Positions 9,490-22,439 are shown, counted from the first letter of the stretch. The stretch is 64,000 nt of DNA from Halomonas sp. CH40 (GCA_041875495.1 CP112982.1:62001-126000), one strand, 5' to 3'. A program made the numbers and translations. Notes: generated from the sequence alone by a model not told the origin.

Positions 9490-10830
9490 ATGAGTGAAAC
9501 ACTGGAGCGCTGGGGATCAAGACGTGCTTTTATTCTGGCCGTCACCGGTGCCGCTGTTGGGCTAGGTAATATCTGGCGGTTTCCCTATATCGCTGGTGAA
9601 AACGGCGGGGCGGCTTTCCTGCTGGTGTACATCGCCTTTGTGCTGCTGCTGGGGTTGCCTGTCATGATGGCGGAAATCATGGTGGGAAGAGCCGGGCGGC
9701 GCGGGCCGATTCAGGCGCTGGGCACCTTGGCGGCAGAAGGCGGCGGCTCGCCACACTGGCGCTGGTTGGGCGCCTTTGGTGCCTTTACAGTGTTCTGTAT
9801 TCTGTCGTTCTATTCGGTGGTGTCTGGCTGGTCGATTGAGTTTCTGGTGGCTTCTATCAACGGACAGTTCAGCGGTGCCACCGCGCAGGAAATCGGCGCA
9901 GGGTTTGATGCCTTTCTGGCCAATCCAGGATTGCTGGTCTTCAACCACACCCTGTTTCTGTTCATGACCATGAGCGTGGTGGCCGCGGGCGTTGCCAAAG
10001 GGCTGGAGCGGCTGAATAATCTTTTGATGCCGCTGCTTTATCTGCTGTTAGTAACGCTGGCCATCTATGCCAGCACCACAGAGGGCTTTGTGCCAGCGCT
10101 GGTTTGGCTATTCAAACCGTCAATGGCGTTGATAACGCCAACGGTGATTCTGCATGCCATGGGGCACGCCTTTTTCACCCTGGCCGTTGGTGCCTGCGCA
10201 CTGATGGCGTATGGCGCCTATATGCCGGATAAGCAAAGCCTGCCAAAAGCCGCTGCTGCTGTCGCCGTGCTGGATATCAGCGTTGCGCTACTCGCAGGTA
10301 TTGCGATCTTTGCCGTGGTGTTTGCTCAGGGGCTTGACCCGACCCAAGGCCCGGGGCTGATGTTTGTGACTCTGCCCATTGCCTTCTCAGGGCTGCCGTG
10401 GGGCGCGGTCTGGCTGAGCATTTTCTTTCTGCTATTACTGCTGGCTACCTGGACATCGGCGATCAATCTGGCGGAGCCTATGGTGGCGACTCTCCAGGGC
10501 GCAGGCTTGAAACGTGGCAAGGCAACGGCAGCCGTGGCGCTGGGTGTCTGGTTGATGGGGCTGTTATCCGCGCTATCATTTTCGACGCTGGCAGATTTTC
10601 GGCCCTTGTTCGGGCGCAATGTGTTTGAGTTGGTCAGCAGCATTCCGCCGGATATTTTTCTTCCGCTGGGCGGCATGCTGATTGCTGTCTTTGCCGCTTG
10701 GGTCATGCCTCAACACAAAGCGCAACAGGCGCTAGGTAACAGCGGTTGGGGCTTTTATCTGTGGCTCAATGTGGTGCGCTGGATAGCCATTCCACTGACC
10801 TTTATCGTATTGTTGAGCGCACTGTTTTAA
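9490..10830 (+). CDS. Sodium-dependent transporter, NSS/SNF family
   Basis: The 446-residue, very hydrophobic protein has the LeuT-fold NSS signature GAAVGLGNIWRFPYIAGENGG in the first helix, where the unwound sodium and substrate site lies. About 11 helices are expected, as in many bacterial members. The family carries amino acids or related compounds with Na+; the substrate is not evident. The ATG at 9490 is preceded by a purine-rich GGGGCAGG. It is followed after 36 bp by the gamma-carbonic anhydrase-like gene on the same strand. Confidence 0.9.
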   Translation: MSETLERWGSRRAFILAVTGAAVGLGNIWRFPYIAGENGGAAFLLVYIAFVLLLGLPVMMAEIMVGRAGRRGPIQALGTLAAEGGGSPHWRWLGAFGAFTVFCILSFYSVVSGWSIEFLVASINGQFSGATAQEIGAGFDAFLANPGLLVFNHTLFLFMTMSVVAAGVAKGLERLNNLLMPLLYLLLVTLAIYASTTEGFVPALVWLFKPSMALITPTVILHAMGHAFFTLAVGACALMAYGAYMPDKQSLPKAAAAVAVLDISVALLAGIAIFAVVFAQGLDPTQGPGLMFVTLPIAFSGLPWGAVWLSIFFLLLLLATWTSAINLAEPMVATLQGAGLKRGKATAAVALGVWLMGLLSALSFSTLADFRPLFGRNVFELVSSIPPDIFLPLGGMLIAVFAAWVMPQHKAQQALGNSGWGFYLWLNVVRWIAIPLTFIVLLSALF

Positions 10831-10866
10831 GTCTAAATACGGGTGTGAATCAATCAGGAGTCAGCA

Positions 10867-11412
10867 ATGAGCAATGCTTTAAGAAGCTATCAGGGCAGCG
10901 AGCCGCAGTTGGGCGAGCGGGTTTACATTGATCCTGCCTGCACGGTGATCGGCGATGTGGTGCTGGGCGATGACTGTTCGGTCTGGCCGATGACGGTGAT
11001 TCGCGGTGATATGCACCGTATCCGTATCGGCGCACGGGTCAGCGTGCAGGATGGCAGCGTGCTGCATATTACTCATGCCAGCGACTATAACCCCGAGGGT
11101 TTTCCGCTGACGTTAGGCGATGATGTCACCGTTGGCCACAAGGCGATTCTGCATGGTTGCACGCTGGGAAGTCGTATTCTGGTAGGGATGGGCGCCATTG
11201 TGATGGATGGCGCTGTGGTGGAAGATGAAGTGATTATTGCCGCCGGGGCCGTGGTGACACCTGGCAAACAGCTGGAAAGTGGCTACGTCTACGCAGGCAA
11301 CCCTGCCCGGCAGCTGCGGCCGCTTAAGGACAAAGAGCGTGCTTTCTTCGCCTACACCGCCGGTAACTACGTCAAGCTGAAAGACCGCTTCCTGGCAGAA
11401 GCCAACGATTAA
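10867..11412 (+). CDS. Gamma-carbonic anhydrase family protein (YrdA-like hexapeptide repeat)
   Basis: The 181-residue protein is built of left-handed beta-helix hexapeptide repeats, for example VIGDVVLGDDCSVWP and AIVMDGAVVEDEVII, then a C-terminal helix. Three histidines in expected metal positions are visible: one in SVLHITH and two in VGHKAILHGC. E. coli YrdA and relatives form trimers; whether they hydrate CO2 is often unproven. SD AGGAG lies before the ATG. It follows the NSS transporter gene by 36 bp. Confidence 0.92.
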   Translation: MSNALRSYQGSEPQLGERVYIDPACTVIGDVVLGDDCSVWPMTVIRGDMHRIRIGARVSVQDGSVLHITHASDYNPEGFPLTLGDDVTVGHKAILHGCTLGSRILVGMGAIVMDGAVVEDEVIIAAGAVVTPGKQLESGYVYAGNPARQLRPLKDKERAFFAYTAGNYVKLKDRFLAEAND

Positions 11413-11571
11413 CGGGTTGACAGTTGATGGTGTGACTTACTTGTTTAACTGCCGATTAACTATCTTCTAACTCTCTGCCAGGCGGTACTTTTTCCTTGTT
11501 TTTTGCTGAAAAGCCATGTTGCGGCGGAATGAAATCTGGTAATTTATACAGCTTTCAGGATGCCGCATGAC

Positions 11572-12243
11572 ATGGCTAATTTTCGCACGCATATTTCAGT
11601 TGCAGCGGTAGGTGGGGCAGTGCTGGCATTTGTGGGTTGTCAGGCCCAGTGGTGGCCTGCGTCCCAAGCTCTGTTGATAGGTGTGCTGACCGCTTTTGGT
11701 GGCATCCTGCCAGACATTGATGCTGACAGATCACGTTCTATTCGTTTGATTTTCAGTCTGTTATCGGTGCCAGCTCTAGTGCTGGGCGTTATTGTGCTGC
11801 AAGGTTGGCTGTCTCCTGGGTCGCTTTTGGTAGCGTGCGGTGGGATTTATCTGCTGGTGCGTTATGTAGGCAGCGCGGTGTTTGCCTATCTGACGGTACA
11901 CCGTGGCGTGTGGCATTCACTACTGGCCGGGGCGCTCTGCGGTATGGCCGCAGCGGCCATCAGCTTTCAGCTGTTGGTGCAGTCAGCCTGGTTTGCCTGG
12001 TCCCATGGGCTGGCAATAGCGGTGGGGTTTGTCATTCACCTTGTGCTGGATGAAATTTACAGCGTCGACCTGGAAGGCGCCCGCCTTAAACGCTCTTTTG
12101 GAACGGCGCTAAAACTGGCGGATGCCCGCCGTCCGCTGGCCAGCCTGCTGATGCTGATTGCCACGCTGACACTGGTCCCCTGGTTGCCACCCTGGGCCGA
12201 CCTTTGGGAGCTGCTCCATCAGGGGTCACTTTTGTGGCGGTAA
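11572..12243 (+). CDS. YdjM-like membrane protein, putative metal-dependent hydrolase
   Basis: The 223-residue membrane protein has the pattern of the YdjM/LexA-binding inner-membrane hydrolase family: an N-terminal MANFRTHISVA with a histidine, then GGILPDIDADRSRS, HRGVWHSLLAG and HLVLDEIYSVD, a set of His and Asp that could bind metal. About four or five helices lie between. The start at 11572 gives the conserved N-terminus; an ATG four codons earlier is possible but its SD would be too close. The end overlaps the convergent dctD by 25 bp. The function is not known. Confidence 0.8.
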   Translation: MANFRTHISVAAVGGAVLAFVGCQAQWWPASQALLIGVLTAFGGILPDIDADRSRSIRLIFSLLSVPALVLGVIVLQGWLSPGSLLVACGGIYLLVRYVGSAVFAYLTVHRGVWHSLLAGALCGMAAAAISFQLLVQSAWFAWSHGLAIAVGFVIHLVLDEIYSVDLEGARLKRSFGTALKLADARRPLASLLMLIATLTLVPWLPPWADLWELLHQGSLLWR

Positions 12244-13601
12244 TCTTCTGCTTGTAACGCATGCTTTTTGAGCTTGTCGTAAAGCGTCTTGCGCGGCAGG
12301 CATAGATGCTCGCAGACTTGGGTCACCCGCCCATGATGACGCGCCAGCGACTGGCTGATCAGGCTTTTTTCGAACAGCTCTACCTGGCGCGTCAGTGAGG
12401 TTGTCTGGGTTTCTGTGTTATCGCCTTCCAGCAGAGCCGCCAGGCGATAGTCAAACGCCGCCCCTAGCAGGACATAGCGTTCGGCCAGATTGCGCAGTTC
12501 GCGTACATTGCCAGGCCAGTCGTGAGCCAGCAAGGCGGCAATGGCGTGACTGTCAAGCGGGGGGGCTTCCAGCCCGCTGCGGTTAGCCGCGATGACAGCA
12601 AAATGCTGGAACAATAGCGGAATATCCTCACGTCGTTCGCGCAGGGCAGGCAGTGGCAAAGTAACAACGTTCAACCGGTAGTAAAGGTCTTCACGGAAGC
12701 GGCCGGCTTCTGAGGCGGCTTTAAGGTCAACCTTGGTGGCGGCAATAACACGAATATCCAGTTTGATCACATCATTGGCACCGAGGCGTTCAATGCTGCG
12801 CTCCTGAAGCACGCGCAACAGCTTGACCTGCAGCGCCAGAGGCATGGATTCAATTTCATCAAGAAAGACAGTGCCGCCATTAGCGTGCTCAAACTTGCCA
12901 ATACGGCGTTCAACCGCGCCGGTGAAGGCCCCTTTCTCGTGGCCAAAAAGTTCTGACTCAATAGTGTTTTCAGGCACTGCACCACAATTGATTGCCATGA
13001 AAGGGTGATGACGTCGACGGCTGCGCTCATGAATGGCCCGCGCGACCAGATCCTTGCCCGTGCCGGTTTCCCCAAACAGCAATACATCCGTCTCAACCTG
13101 GCTGATGCGCTGGATCATGGCCGCAAGACGCGAAATGGTTTCGGTGCGCCCGACAAGGCGCGGCCCAAGTGCTGCTTGCTGAGCTTCCAGTTCGGCCTTG
13201 AGGCGATCATTCTCCAGGCTGAGCTGGCGCTTCTCAATACCTCGTCGCACCACATCAAGCAGTTGATCACCCGCAAACGGTTTCTCCAGAAAATCCCAGG
13301 CGCCGGCGCGCATGGCTTCAACAGCGGTGGAGATATCGCCGTGGCCGGTAATCAGAATAATCGGCAGCGTCGGGTCGCGTTCGCGCAGGGTGCGCAGCAA
13401 CGTCATGCCATCCATGCCCGGCATGCGGATATCACTGACGATTACGCCTGGAAAGTTGGGCGTCAGGGCATCGAGTGCCTGTTCGGCAGACTCAAAGCAG
13501 TGTGGCGTATAACCGCCCAGTTCAAGGGTCTGGCTGGCGGTGATGCGCAAGTGCTCTTCGTCGTCGATCACCATGACGGGCAGTGTCGACGGGTCATGCA
13601 T
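12219..13601 (-). CDS. dctD: C4-dicarboxylate response regulator DctD (sigma-54 activator)
   Basis: This two-component regulator drives sigma-54 promoters of dicarboxylate uptake genes. The 460 residues hold a receiver domain (acidic pair near 13-14, phospho-acceptor Asp57 in VSDIRMPG), an AAA+ domain with Walker A GETGTGKD, the sigma-54 contact loop GAFTGA and Walker B VFLDEI, then a Fis-type helix-turn-helix at the C-terminus. It starts inside the end of dctB with an 8-base overlap, so translation is coupled. No dctPQM genes are in the window; the TAXI TRAP genes 7 kb away are not known targets. Confidence 0.92.
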   Translation of the reverse strand: MHDPSTLPVMVIDDEEHLRITASQTLELGGYTPHCFESAEQALDALTPNFPGVIVSDIRMPGMDGMTLLRTLRERDPTLPIILITGHGDISTAVEAMRAGAWDFLEKPFAGDQLLDVVRRGIEKRQLSLENDRLKAELEAQQAALGPRLVGRTETISRLAAMIQRISQVETDVLLFGETGTGKDLVARAIHERSRRRHHPFMAINCGAVPENTIESELFGHEKGAFTGAVERRIGKFEHANGGTVFLDEIESMPLALQVKLLRVLQERSIERLGANDVIKLDIRVIAATKVDLKAASEAGRFREDLYYRLNVVTLPLPALRERREDIPLLFQHFAVIAANRSGLEAPPLDSHAIAALLAHDWPGNVRELRNLAERYVLLGAAFDYRLAALLEGDNTETQTTSLTRQVELFEKSLISQSLARHHGRVTQVCEHLCLPRKTLYDKLKKHALQAEDYRHKSDP

Positions 13602-15498
13602 GAGAGAGATGCTCCATTGAGGTGTCCGGGGCCATGGCAAGGGGGAGAATAATACTGAACTGAGCACCGCCCGTGGGGTGGTTGCAGGCCTTCAGCTGGC
13701 CACCCAGATCCTCCATGATACGTGATGAAATGGAAAGCCCCAGTCCCAAGCCGTTGCCGGGTGCCTTGGTGGTAAAAAAAGGCGCGAAGATCTGGTTGAT
13801 ATGGGCGCTGTCGATACCCGGCCCATTATCAATAATATGAATATGCACATTTGTCTCATCTGCTTCCACGCGCACGATAAGGCGTGGGGCAGAGCTATCT
13901 GTCATGGCCTGTAAGGCATTGCTGATCAGGTTGACGATCACTTGTTCAAGACGTACCAGATCACCTTTGACCCATAGAGTCGCCACAGGTAATTGCTGCT
14001 CAACCTTAACCTGACTGTCACGTAGACGGCTATGAAACAGGCGCAAGGCATATTCTATGCACGACTGTACGGCGATATTTTCCTGACGCTCGCTGCTTTT
14101 GCGCGAAAACTGACGAAGCTGGGCGCTGATATCCGCCATGCGATGAGTCAGTTCGACAATCTGTTCCAGGTTGGCGTCTGTCTGGTTAAGCCGTGACAGA
14201 GCCAGAAAGCGCCGGGCATTTTCAGCATAGGCACGAATGGCCGCCAAGGGTTGGTTGAGTTCGTGATTGATGCCAGCCGCCAGCTGGCCTAACACGGCAA
14301 GTTTGGCCGCCTGGATCAGCTCGTCCTGGGTCTGGCGCAGATTTTCCTCGGCGCGGCGGCGCTCCTCAATTTCAGCTGAAAGGCGCTGGTTGCTTGCCAC
14401 CAGGTCCCGGGTTCGCCGCTCAACACTTTCTTCAAGCTCGTCGCGAACCCGCGCCAGGGTGAGCCTTTCCCGCTCAGCAAAGGTTTCGCGTTCGCGGCGC
14501 AAACGCAAGCGCTGCCAGCCTATCCCGCCGCCGAGGGCAACAACACCATAAAGACCACCGGCCATCAGGGCTGCCAGCCACTGTGCGCTGGTGACAGTGT
14601 CTAGTGGTTTGAGGATATGAATGTCCCATTCAAACTCTGCTATCGGGCGGGTCAGGCGTAAAAAGCGTTCATCCTCTAACACGCCGCGTGAAAAGCTGAC
14701 GATATGGGCATCTGCCGAGTGAGTTTCTTCTATGACGATGCCTGATGCATTTAACGGCTCGACCGCATAGCGTCGAGTGTTGCGCAGCATTTCGCGCTGT
14801 TGGTCAGAAAGTGGGTAAAGTGCATTCATGCGTAATTCAGGCTTGCTGGCCATGAAGATGATGTCATCACTATCAGTGACAAATAGCGTTGCTTCCTGCT
14901 CGGCCCAGCTTTGTTCAACGTCATCGAGTAGCACCTTGATGACCATGACACCATCTGGGCGAGCATCAGGAGACGTATCTTCCAGATAAACCGGAGATGA
15001 AAAATAGTAGCCACGTTCGCGTGATTGTACGCCTAGCCCATAAAAGCGCCCTTGGCCACCGGCAATGGCATCACGGTAATAACTGCGAAACGCGTAGTTC
15101 TGGCCGATAAAGGTATTGGGGCGGTGCCAGTTGCTAGCGGCAATGGTATCGCCTCGTTCATCAAGCAGATAAACATCGGAAACCCCTGCGGTGAAGCGAA
15201 AACGGTCAAGTAGCAGATTGAGTGGCATCGGGTCCTGATTATCCGGTGAGGCAAGAAATCGCTGGACGCCTTCGCGAGTGGCGAGCATTTGCGGCAGGTA
15301 GTCGTAACGCAGTAAATAGCCGTTCAGGTGAGCGGCTGACAGGCGCAACTCGTTCTCGGCATCTTCGCGTAAGTTTTCCAACGCCTGTTCGCGGGCGATC
15401 TGGGAGGCTTGCCAGATGCACAATAAAAGGCCGAGAGAGACCAGCGTCAGAGCAAACCATCGCCAACGTAATGGAGGCCGCTGAGCTTTTTTAATCAT
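13594..15498 (-). CDS. dctB: C4-dicarboxylate sensor histidine kinase DctB
   Basis: This inner-membrane sensor kinase has 634 residues. The first helix lies at about residues 10-28, a periplasmic double-Cache region follows, including DVYLLDERGDTIAAS, and a second helix sits near WLAALMAGGLYG. A coiled-coil linker leads to the H-box GINHELNQPLAAI, then N-box NLISNALQA, DNGPGI and GLGLGLSIS. The histidine in the H-box should phosphorylate DctD. Its ATG overlaps the stop of the upstream gntR gene as ATGA, so gntR, dctB and dctD form one operon. Confidence 0.92.
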   Translation of the reverse strand: MIKKAQRPPLRWRWFALTLVSLGLLLCIWQASQIAREQALENLREDAENELRLSAAHLNGYLLRYDYLPQMLATREGVQRFLASPDNQDPMPLNLLLDRFRFTAGVSDVYLLDERGDTIAASNWHRPNTFIGQNYAFRSYYRDAIAGGQGRFYGLGVQSRERGYYFSSPVYLEDTSPDARPDGVMVIKVLLDDVEQSWAEQEATLFVTDSDDIIFMASKPELRMNALYPLSDQQREMLRNTRRYAVEPLNASGIVIEETHSADAHIVSFSRGVLEDERFLRLTRPIAEFEWDIHILKPLDTVTSAQWLAALMAGGLYGVVALGGGIGWQRLRLRRERETFAERERLTLARVRDELEESVERRTRDLVASNQRLSAEIEERRRAEENLRQTQDELIQAAKLAVLGQLAAGINHELNQPLAAIRAYAENARRFLALSRLNQTDANLEQIVELTHRMADISAQLRQFSRKSSERQENIAVQSCIEYALRLFHSRLRDSQVKVEQQLPVATLWVKGDLVRLEQVIVNLISNALQAMTDSSAPRLIVRVEADETNVHIHIIDNGPGIDSAHINQIFAPFFTTKAPGNGLGLGLSISSRIMEDLGGQLKACNHPTGGAQFSIILPLAMAPDTSMEHLSHA

Positions 15499-16265
15499 GC
15501 GCTGGTCACACCTCCTTGTGCTCTGCGTAAGGCACGCTGCGCACGGGTTTCAGCGCGGGCCATTTCCATCAAGCCTTCTTCTACAAACACCAGATGCTCA
15601 TGTGCACGGCTACGGGCGTCTTCGGCGCGCCCATCAAGGATGGCATCCAACAAGGCGCGATGTTGCTTCATTAATTGGCTGCGAGAATCGGGTTTGGCAA
15701 AAAGAAAGGCCAGGTTATCGACAATGCTCTGTTCCAGTAGGTGAAAGATGCCGCGTATGGTGTGAAGCAACAGTACGTTATGTGCTGCTTCAGCAATGGA
15801 AAGGTGAAAGGCAGCATCAAGTTTGGCTTCTGCGGCAGGATCCTTGCCAGCAAAGCCATTGTTGAGCTCTTCAAAGCGCTGAATCAGAATAGCCTTATCG
15901 GCAGGGGTTGAACGCAGAGCGGCATAATAGGCCGAGATCCCTTCCATTGCATCGCGAAACTCAAGCAGGTCAAGGTGAAACTCTTCGTGCCGCGTCAGCA
16001 TTTCCAGCAAAGGGTCTGTGTAGCCACTATTAAGATCGTCGTTGACGAAATTGCCCCCGCCCTGGCGGCTGACCAGCAACCCTCTGGCGGCCAGTTTTTG
16101 AATGGCTTCGCGCAGCGAGGGGCGTGAAACTCCGAACTGCTGGGCCAGTTCGCGCTCAGGTGGCAAGCGTTGCCCAGGCTTAAGGCTGCCTTCAAGCATC
16201 ATCGCTTCAAGGCGTTCAGTAATCACGTCGGCCAATCTAGGTTGACGAAGAGGTGTATAGGACAT
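15495..16265 (-). CDS. FadR/PdhR-subfamily GntR transcriptional regulator
   Basis: The 256-residue protein has an N-terminal winged helix-turn-helix (PPERELAQQFGVSRPSLREA) and a C-terminal helical FCD ligand domain with spaced His and Asp residues. It is closest in style to PdhR/LldR regulators of pyruvate or lactate genes. The ATG at 16265 has a perfect AAGGAG six bases upstream. Its stop overlaps the dctB start (ATGA). Two palindromes upstream fit the family's operators, so self-control of the operon is likely. The ligand is not known; an organic acid would fit the context. Confidence 0.88.
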   Translation of the reverse strand: MSYTPLRQPRLADVITERLEAMMLEGSLKPGQRLPPERELAQQFGVSRPSLREAIQKLAARGLLVSRQGGGNFVNDDLNSGYTDPLLEMLTRHEEFHLDLLEFRDAMEGISAYYAALRSTPADKAILIQRFEELNNGFAGKDPAAEAKLDAAFHLSIAEAAHNVLLLHTIRGIFHLLEQSIVDNLAFLFAKPDSRSQLMKQHRALLDAILDGRAEDARSRAHEHLVFVEEGLMEMARAETRAQRALRRAQGGVTSA

Positions 16266-16278
16266 CGTTAGCTCCTTG

Positions 16279-16293
16279 ATTGGCAGAGCCAAT
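16279..16293. promoter_or_regulatory. Second, weaker operator-like palindrome near the gntR start
   Basis: ATTGGC-AGA-GCCAAT is a perfect 6+6 palindrome 14 bases from the gntR start codon. It keeps the TTGG/CCAA outer bases of the PdhR-type box but has GC for the inner GT/AC. It could be a second contact site or chance. Confidence 0.4.
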
Positions 16294-16343
16294 GCAAAAG
16301 TTCAGCTATCATTCTATATGGGTCAGCGGGAAAGATAGCGACT

Positions 16344-16360
16344 AATTGGTTTTACCAATT
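16344..16360. promoter_or_regulatory. PdhR/LldR-type operator for the gntR-dctBD operon
   Basis: AATTGGT-TTT-ACCAATT is a perfect 7+7 palindrome with a 3-base centre. This is the known box shape TTGGT-N3-ACCAA of PdhR/LldR-class GntR proteins. It lies about 80 bp before the gntR start. No clear -35/-10 pair was found beside it. The rest of 16294-16440 shows nothing else recognisable. Confidence 0.7.
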
Positions 16361-16459
16361 TATAGCTATCGATGCGAGTATGAAAAAGTAGCGGTGAGGC
16401 GTTATGTTGATCATAAAGCCTGACAGCTGACGTTTTTTGCACTATTGTTCAAATAGCCC

Positions 16460-16488
16460 TTGCATCCCTGCCGGCAAATCCGTAGAGT
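16460..16488 (+). promoter_or_regulatory. rRNA operon promoter P1
   Basis: TTGCAT, a 17-base spacer and TAGAGT form a good sigma-70 promoter. It is followed by a GC-rich discriminator, as expected for a stringently controlled rrn promoter. It lies about 470 bp before 16S. Confidence 0.7.
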
Positions 16489-16654
16489 ACGCATCCGCTG
16501 CCGGAGACGCACAGCGTTACCAGCGGTACTTATTCGTAGGTTCGGAGGTGAAAACCTTCGGTTTGTCAGAGGGTTAGAGAAAACGTCGGCGAGAAGTTGT
16601 CGCGTCTAATTTTCCTCGCTGAAATCGATCGCAACACGGTATCGAAATCAGCAG

Positions 16655-16682
16655 TTGACAAACACACAGGAATGCGTAGAAT
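16655..16682 (+). promoter_or_regulatory. rRNA operon promoter P2
   Basis: A perfect -35 TTGACA, a 16-base spacer and TAGAAT are followed by ACGCC, a GC-rich discriminator. It is the stronger of the two tandem promoters in the 16294-16958 gap before 16S. Confidence 0.85.
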
Positions 16683-16750
16683 ACGCCTTCCTCGCTGAGG
16701 CAAGTCATTCAGGTCACCGAATGACAAAGGTTAATAACCGTCTCGCGAAC

Positions 16751-16770
16751 AGCTCTTTAAAAATTTGATC
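16751..16770 (+). promoter_or_regulatory. boxA antitermination site, 16S leader
   Basis: AGCTCTTTAAAAATTTGATC closely matches the E. coli rrn leader boxA (GCTCTTTAACAATTTATCA). It should load the Nus factor complex that lets RNA polymerase read through the untranslated rRNA. Confidence 0.8.
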
Positions 16771-16795
16771 AGGTAATTCATGTGGGCGCTTGCCG
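16767..16795 (+). other. 5' half of pre-16S RNase III stem
   Basis: The bases 16767-16795 are almost fully complementary to 18511-18540 after 16S (core GGTAATTCAT / ATGAATTACC plus GCGCTTGCC / GGTAAGCGC). Pairing would loop out 16S for RNase III cutting. Both halves were found by reading the two flanks against each other. Confidence 0.8.
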
Positions 16796-16958
16796 ATGAG
16801 GGTGATAAATCACCAGCTATCAAGGCAAGCGGTCATGAGAACGACAGTTTTTAAACGTAAGTTTTTAAACAATAGTTGAATGAATTCGTTTGAACCTTGA
16901 GCCAAGTTTGATGCGCTTTTGTTGCCTTTGGGTGATGAGTAAGCATCACAATGATTTT

Positions 16959-18491
<1,533 letters not shown>

Positions 18492-18510
18492 AACGATGCA
18501 TCATCTCTCG

Positions 18511-18540
18511 CGGTAAGCGCTCACAATGAATTACCTGATC
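18511..18540 (+). other. 3' half of pre-16S RNase III stem
   Basis: This is complementary to 16767-16795, as described for the 5' half. It begins 20 bases after the 16S 3' end. Confidence 0.8.
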
Positions 18541-18578
18541 AGATAATAGAGCAAACGGTTTAAGCATGATTCCCTCTT

Positions 18579-18649
18579 GGGTCTGTAGCTCAGTTGGTTA
18601 GAGCGCACCCCCTGACCTTATATAGAAAGTAGGGTGAGGTCGGCAAGTT
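18579..18649 (+). pseudogene. Broken tRNA-Ile copy upstream of the intact gene
   Basis: The first 33 bases are identical to the intact tRNA-Ile at 18675 (acceptor 5' strand, D arm, 5' anticodon stem). The anticodon loop is then replaced: after CTGA come about 16 extra bases, so no GAT anticodon forms. GGGTGAGGTCGGC matches again, but the T arm and 3' acceptor strand are missing. It cannot fold into a working tRNA. It may be a relic of duplication or conversion between rrn spacers, or a misassembly. Confidence 0.8.
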
Positions 18650-18674
18650 GACTTGTTAGGATTCATCAGTAAAT

Positions 18675-18751
<77 letters not shown>

Positions 18752-18775
18752 TTTACGCCGGTAAATCTGTAAAAT

Positions 18776-18851
18776 GGGGCCATAGCTCAGCTGGGAGAGC
18801 GCCTGCCTTGCACGCAGGAGGTCAGCGGTTCGATCCCGCTTGGCTCCACCA
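18776..18851 (+). tRNA. alaT: tRNA-Ala (anticodon TGC)
   Basis: The 76-base cloverleaf has acceptor GGGGCCA/TGGCTCC, anticodon loop TTGCACG with TGC, T loop TTCGATC, and an encoded CCA. It follows tRNA-Ile by 24 bases. Confidence 0.97.
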
Positions 18852-18881
18852 TTATTGTAGATATGGAACTGACCCTGTTAC

Positions 18882-18930
18882 GGTCAGCGGCTCGAGCGAA
18901 ACGTCGCACCGCCCGCTTGGCTTCACCATT
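18882..18930 (+). pseudogene. Broken tRNA-Ala 3' end downstream of the intact gene
   Basis: GGTCAGCGG, then CTCGA, then about 16 unrelated bases, then CCCGCTTGGCTTCACCATT. The outer pieces match the variable/T-arm/acceptor 3' part of the intact tRNA-Ala (18 of 19 bases in the last piece). The 5' two thirds of the gene are absent. The rest of the 18852-19202 spacer holds only boxA and the 23S processing stem. Confidence 0.7.
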
Positions 18931-19026
18931 GTCCAGCATACTAACAACCGTTTGTTGATGTTTTGTGACCATTGATAAGTCAGAACGTGATTAATACGCT
19001 GGCTTATCACTGTTCATCGAACAGTC

Positions 19027-19038
19027 GCTCTTTAACAA
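19027..19038 (+). promoter_or_regulatory. boxA antitermination site, 23S leader
   Basis: GCTCTTTAACAA is an exact match to the boxA core. It is placed about 165 bp before 23S, as is usual in the 16S-23S spacer. Confidence 0.85.
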
Positions 19039-19143
19039 GATATATCAAGCTGATAAACCTTTTGAAAGGTCAGATATTAATAACGCTCTGCGTTGTGAAT
19101 ACCTGCCTGAAAAAAGGTGTACGTAGTAAATTGTTGTGTGATA

Positions 19144-19202
19144 CGTCTCAAGCGTATCCGGCAATCGTTATCATTGCGCGACCAGACTCCTTCGGGTTAT
19201 AG
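19144..19202 (+). other. 5' half of pre-23S processing stem
   Basis: Segments CGTCTC, CGTATCCGG, CAATCGTTATCATTG, CCAGACTCC and GGGTTATAG pair in order with 22092-22161 beyond the 23S end. Together they form a long stem that RNase III should cut. Confidence 0.8.
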
Positions 19203-22091
<2,889 letters not shown>

Positions 22092-22161
22092 ATAACACCC
22101 AAGGGGTCTGGAGCCAATGATAACGATGGCTGAATAAGCCAGAGCCGGATACGAAGAGACG
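22092..22161 (+). other. 3' half of pre-23S processing stem
   Basis: This is complementary in order to 19144-19202, including CAATGATAACGAT, CCGGATACG and GAGACG. Confidence 0.8.
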
Positions 22162-22223
22162 ATCACCGACACTACGCAGCGGCCATTGAACGCCGTTGAA
22201 TCAGCTTGTTATATCACCTGTTA

Positions 22224-22342
22224 CGCCTGACGACCATAGCGAGTGGGAACCACCTGATCCCTTGCCGAACTCAGCAGTGAAACCGCTTAGCGCCGATGGT
22301 AGTGTGGGGTCTCCCCATGCGAGAGTAGGTCATCGTCAGGCA
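22224..22342 (+). rRNA. rrf: 5S ribosomal RNA
   Basis: It is about 119 bases, with ends GCCTGACG/CGTCAGGC pairing, and the conserved CCGAACTCAG, GTGAAAC and GCGCCGATGGTAGTGTGGGG. The exact ends are uncertain by one or two bases. Confidence 0.95.
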
Positions 22343-22351
22343 CCTATATAG

Positions 22352-22385
22352 AAACGCCCCATGCACACCGTGTATGGGGCGTTTT
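22352..22385 (+). terminator. rRNA operon terminator
   Basis: A stem of 11 bases, AAACGCCCCAT / ATGGGGCGTTT, with a loop of about 12 bases, ends in a short T run directly after 5S. Confidence 0.9.
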
Positions 22386-22399
22386 GCTGTGTGCTCTTC

Positions 22400-22436
22400 A
22401 AAAAAACCTTGCCCTCCGGCAGAGGGCTTTGCTTTT
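22400..22436. terminator. Second hairpin, back-to-back terminator for SDR gene and rrn
   Basis: The stem GCCCTC / GAGGGC has a 5-base loop. On the minus strand it is followed by AAGG and seven T, serving the SDR gene. On the plus strand it is followed by TTTGCTTTT, a backup for rrn. Confidence 0.75.
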
Positions 22437-22439
22437 CTG

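Noticed and set aside
18579..18649. tRNA-Ile gene with an intron in the anticodon loop
   Set aside because: The insertion is too short for a group I intron and the T arm and acceptor 3' strand are missing, so splicing could not restore a tRNA.
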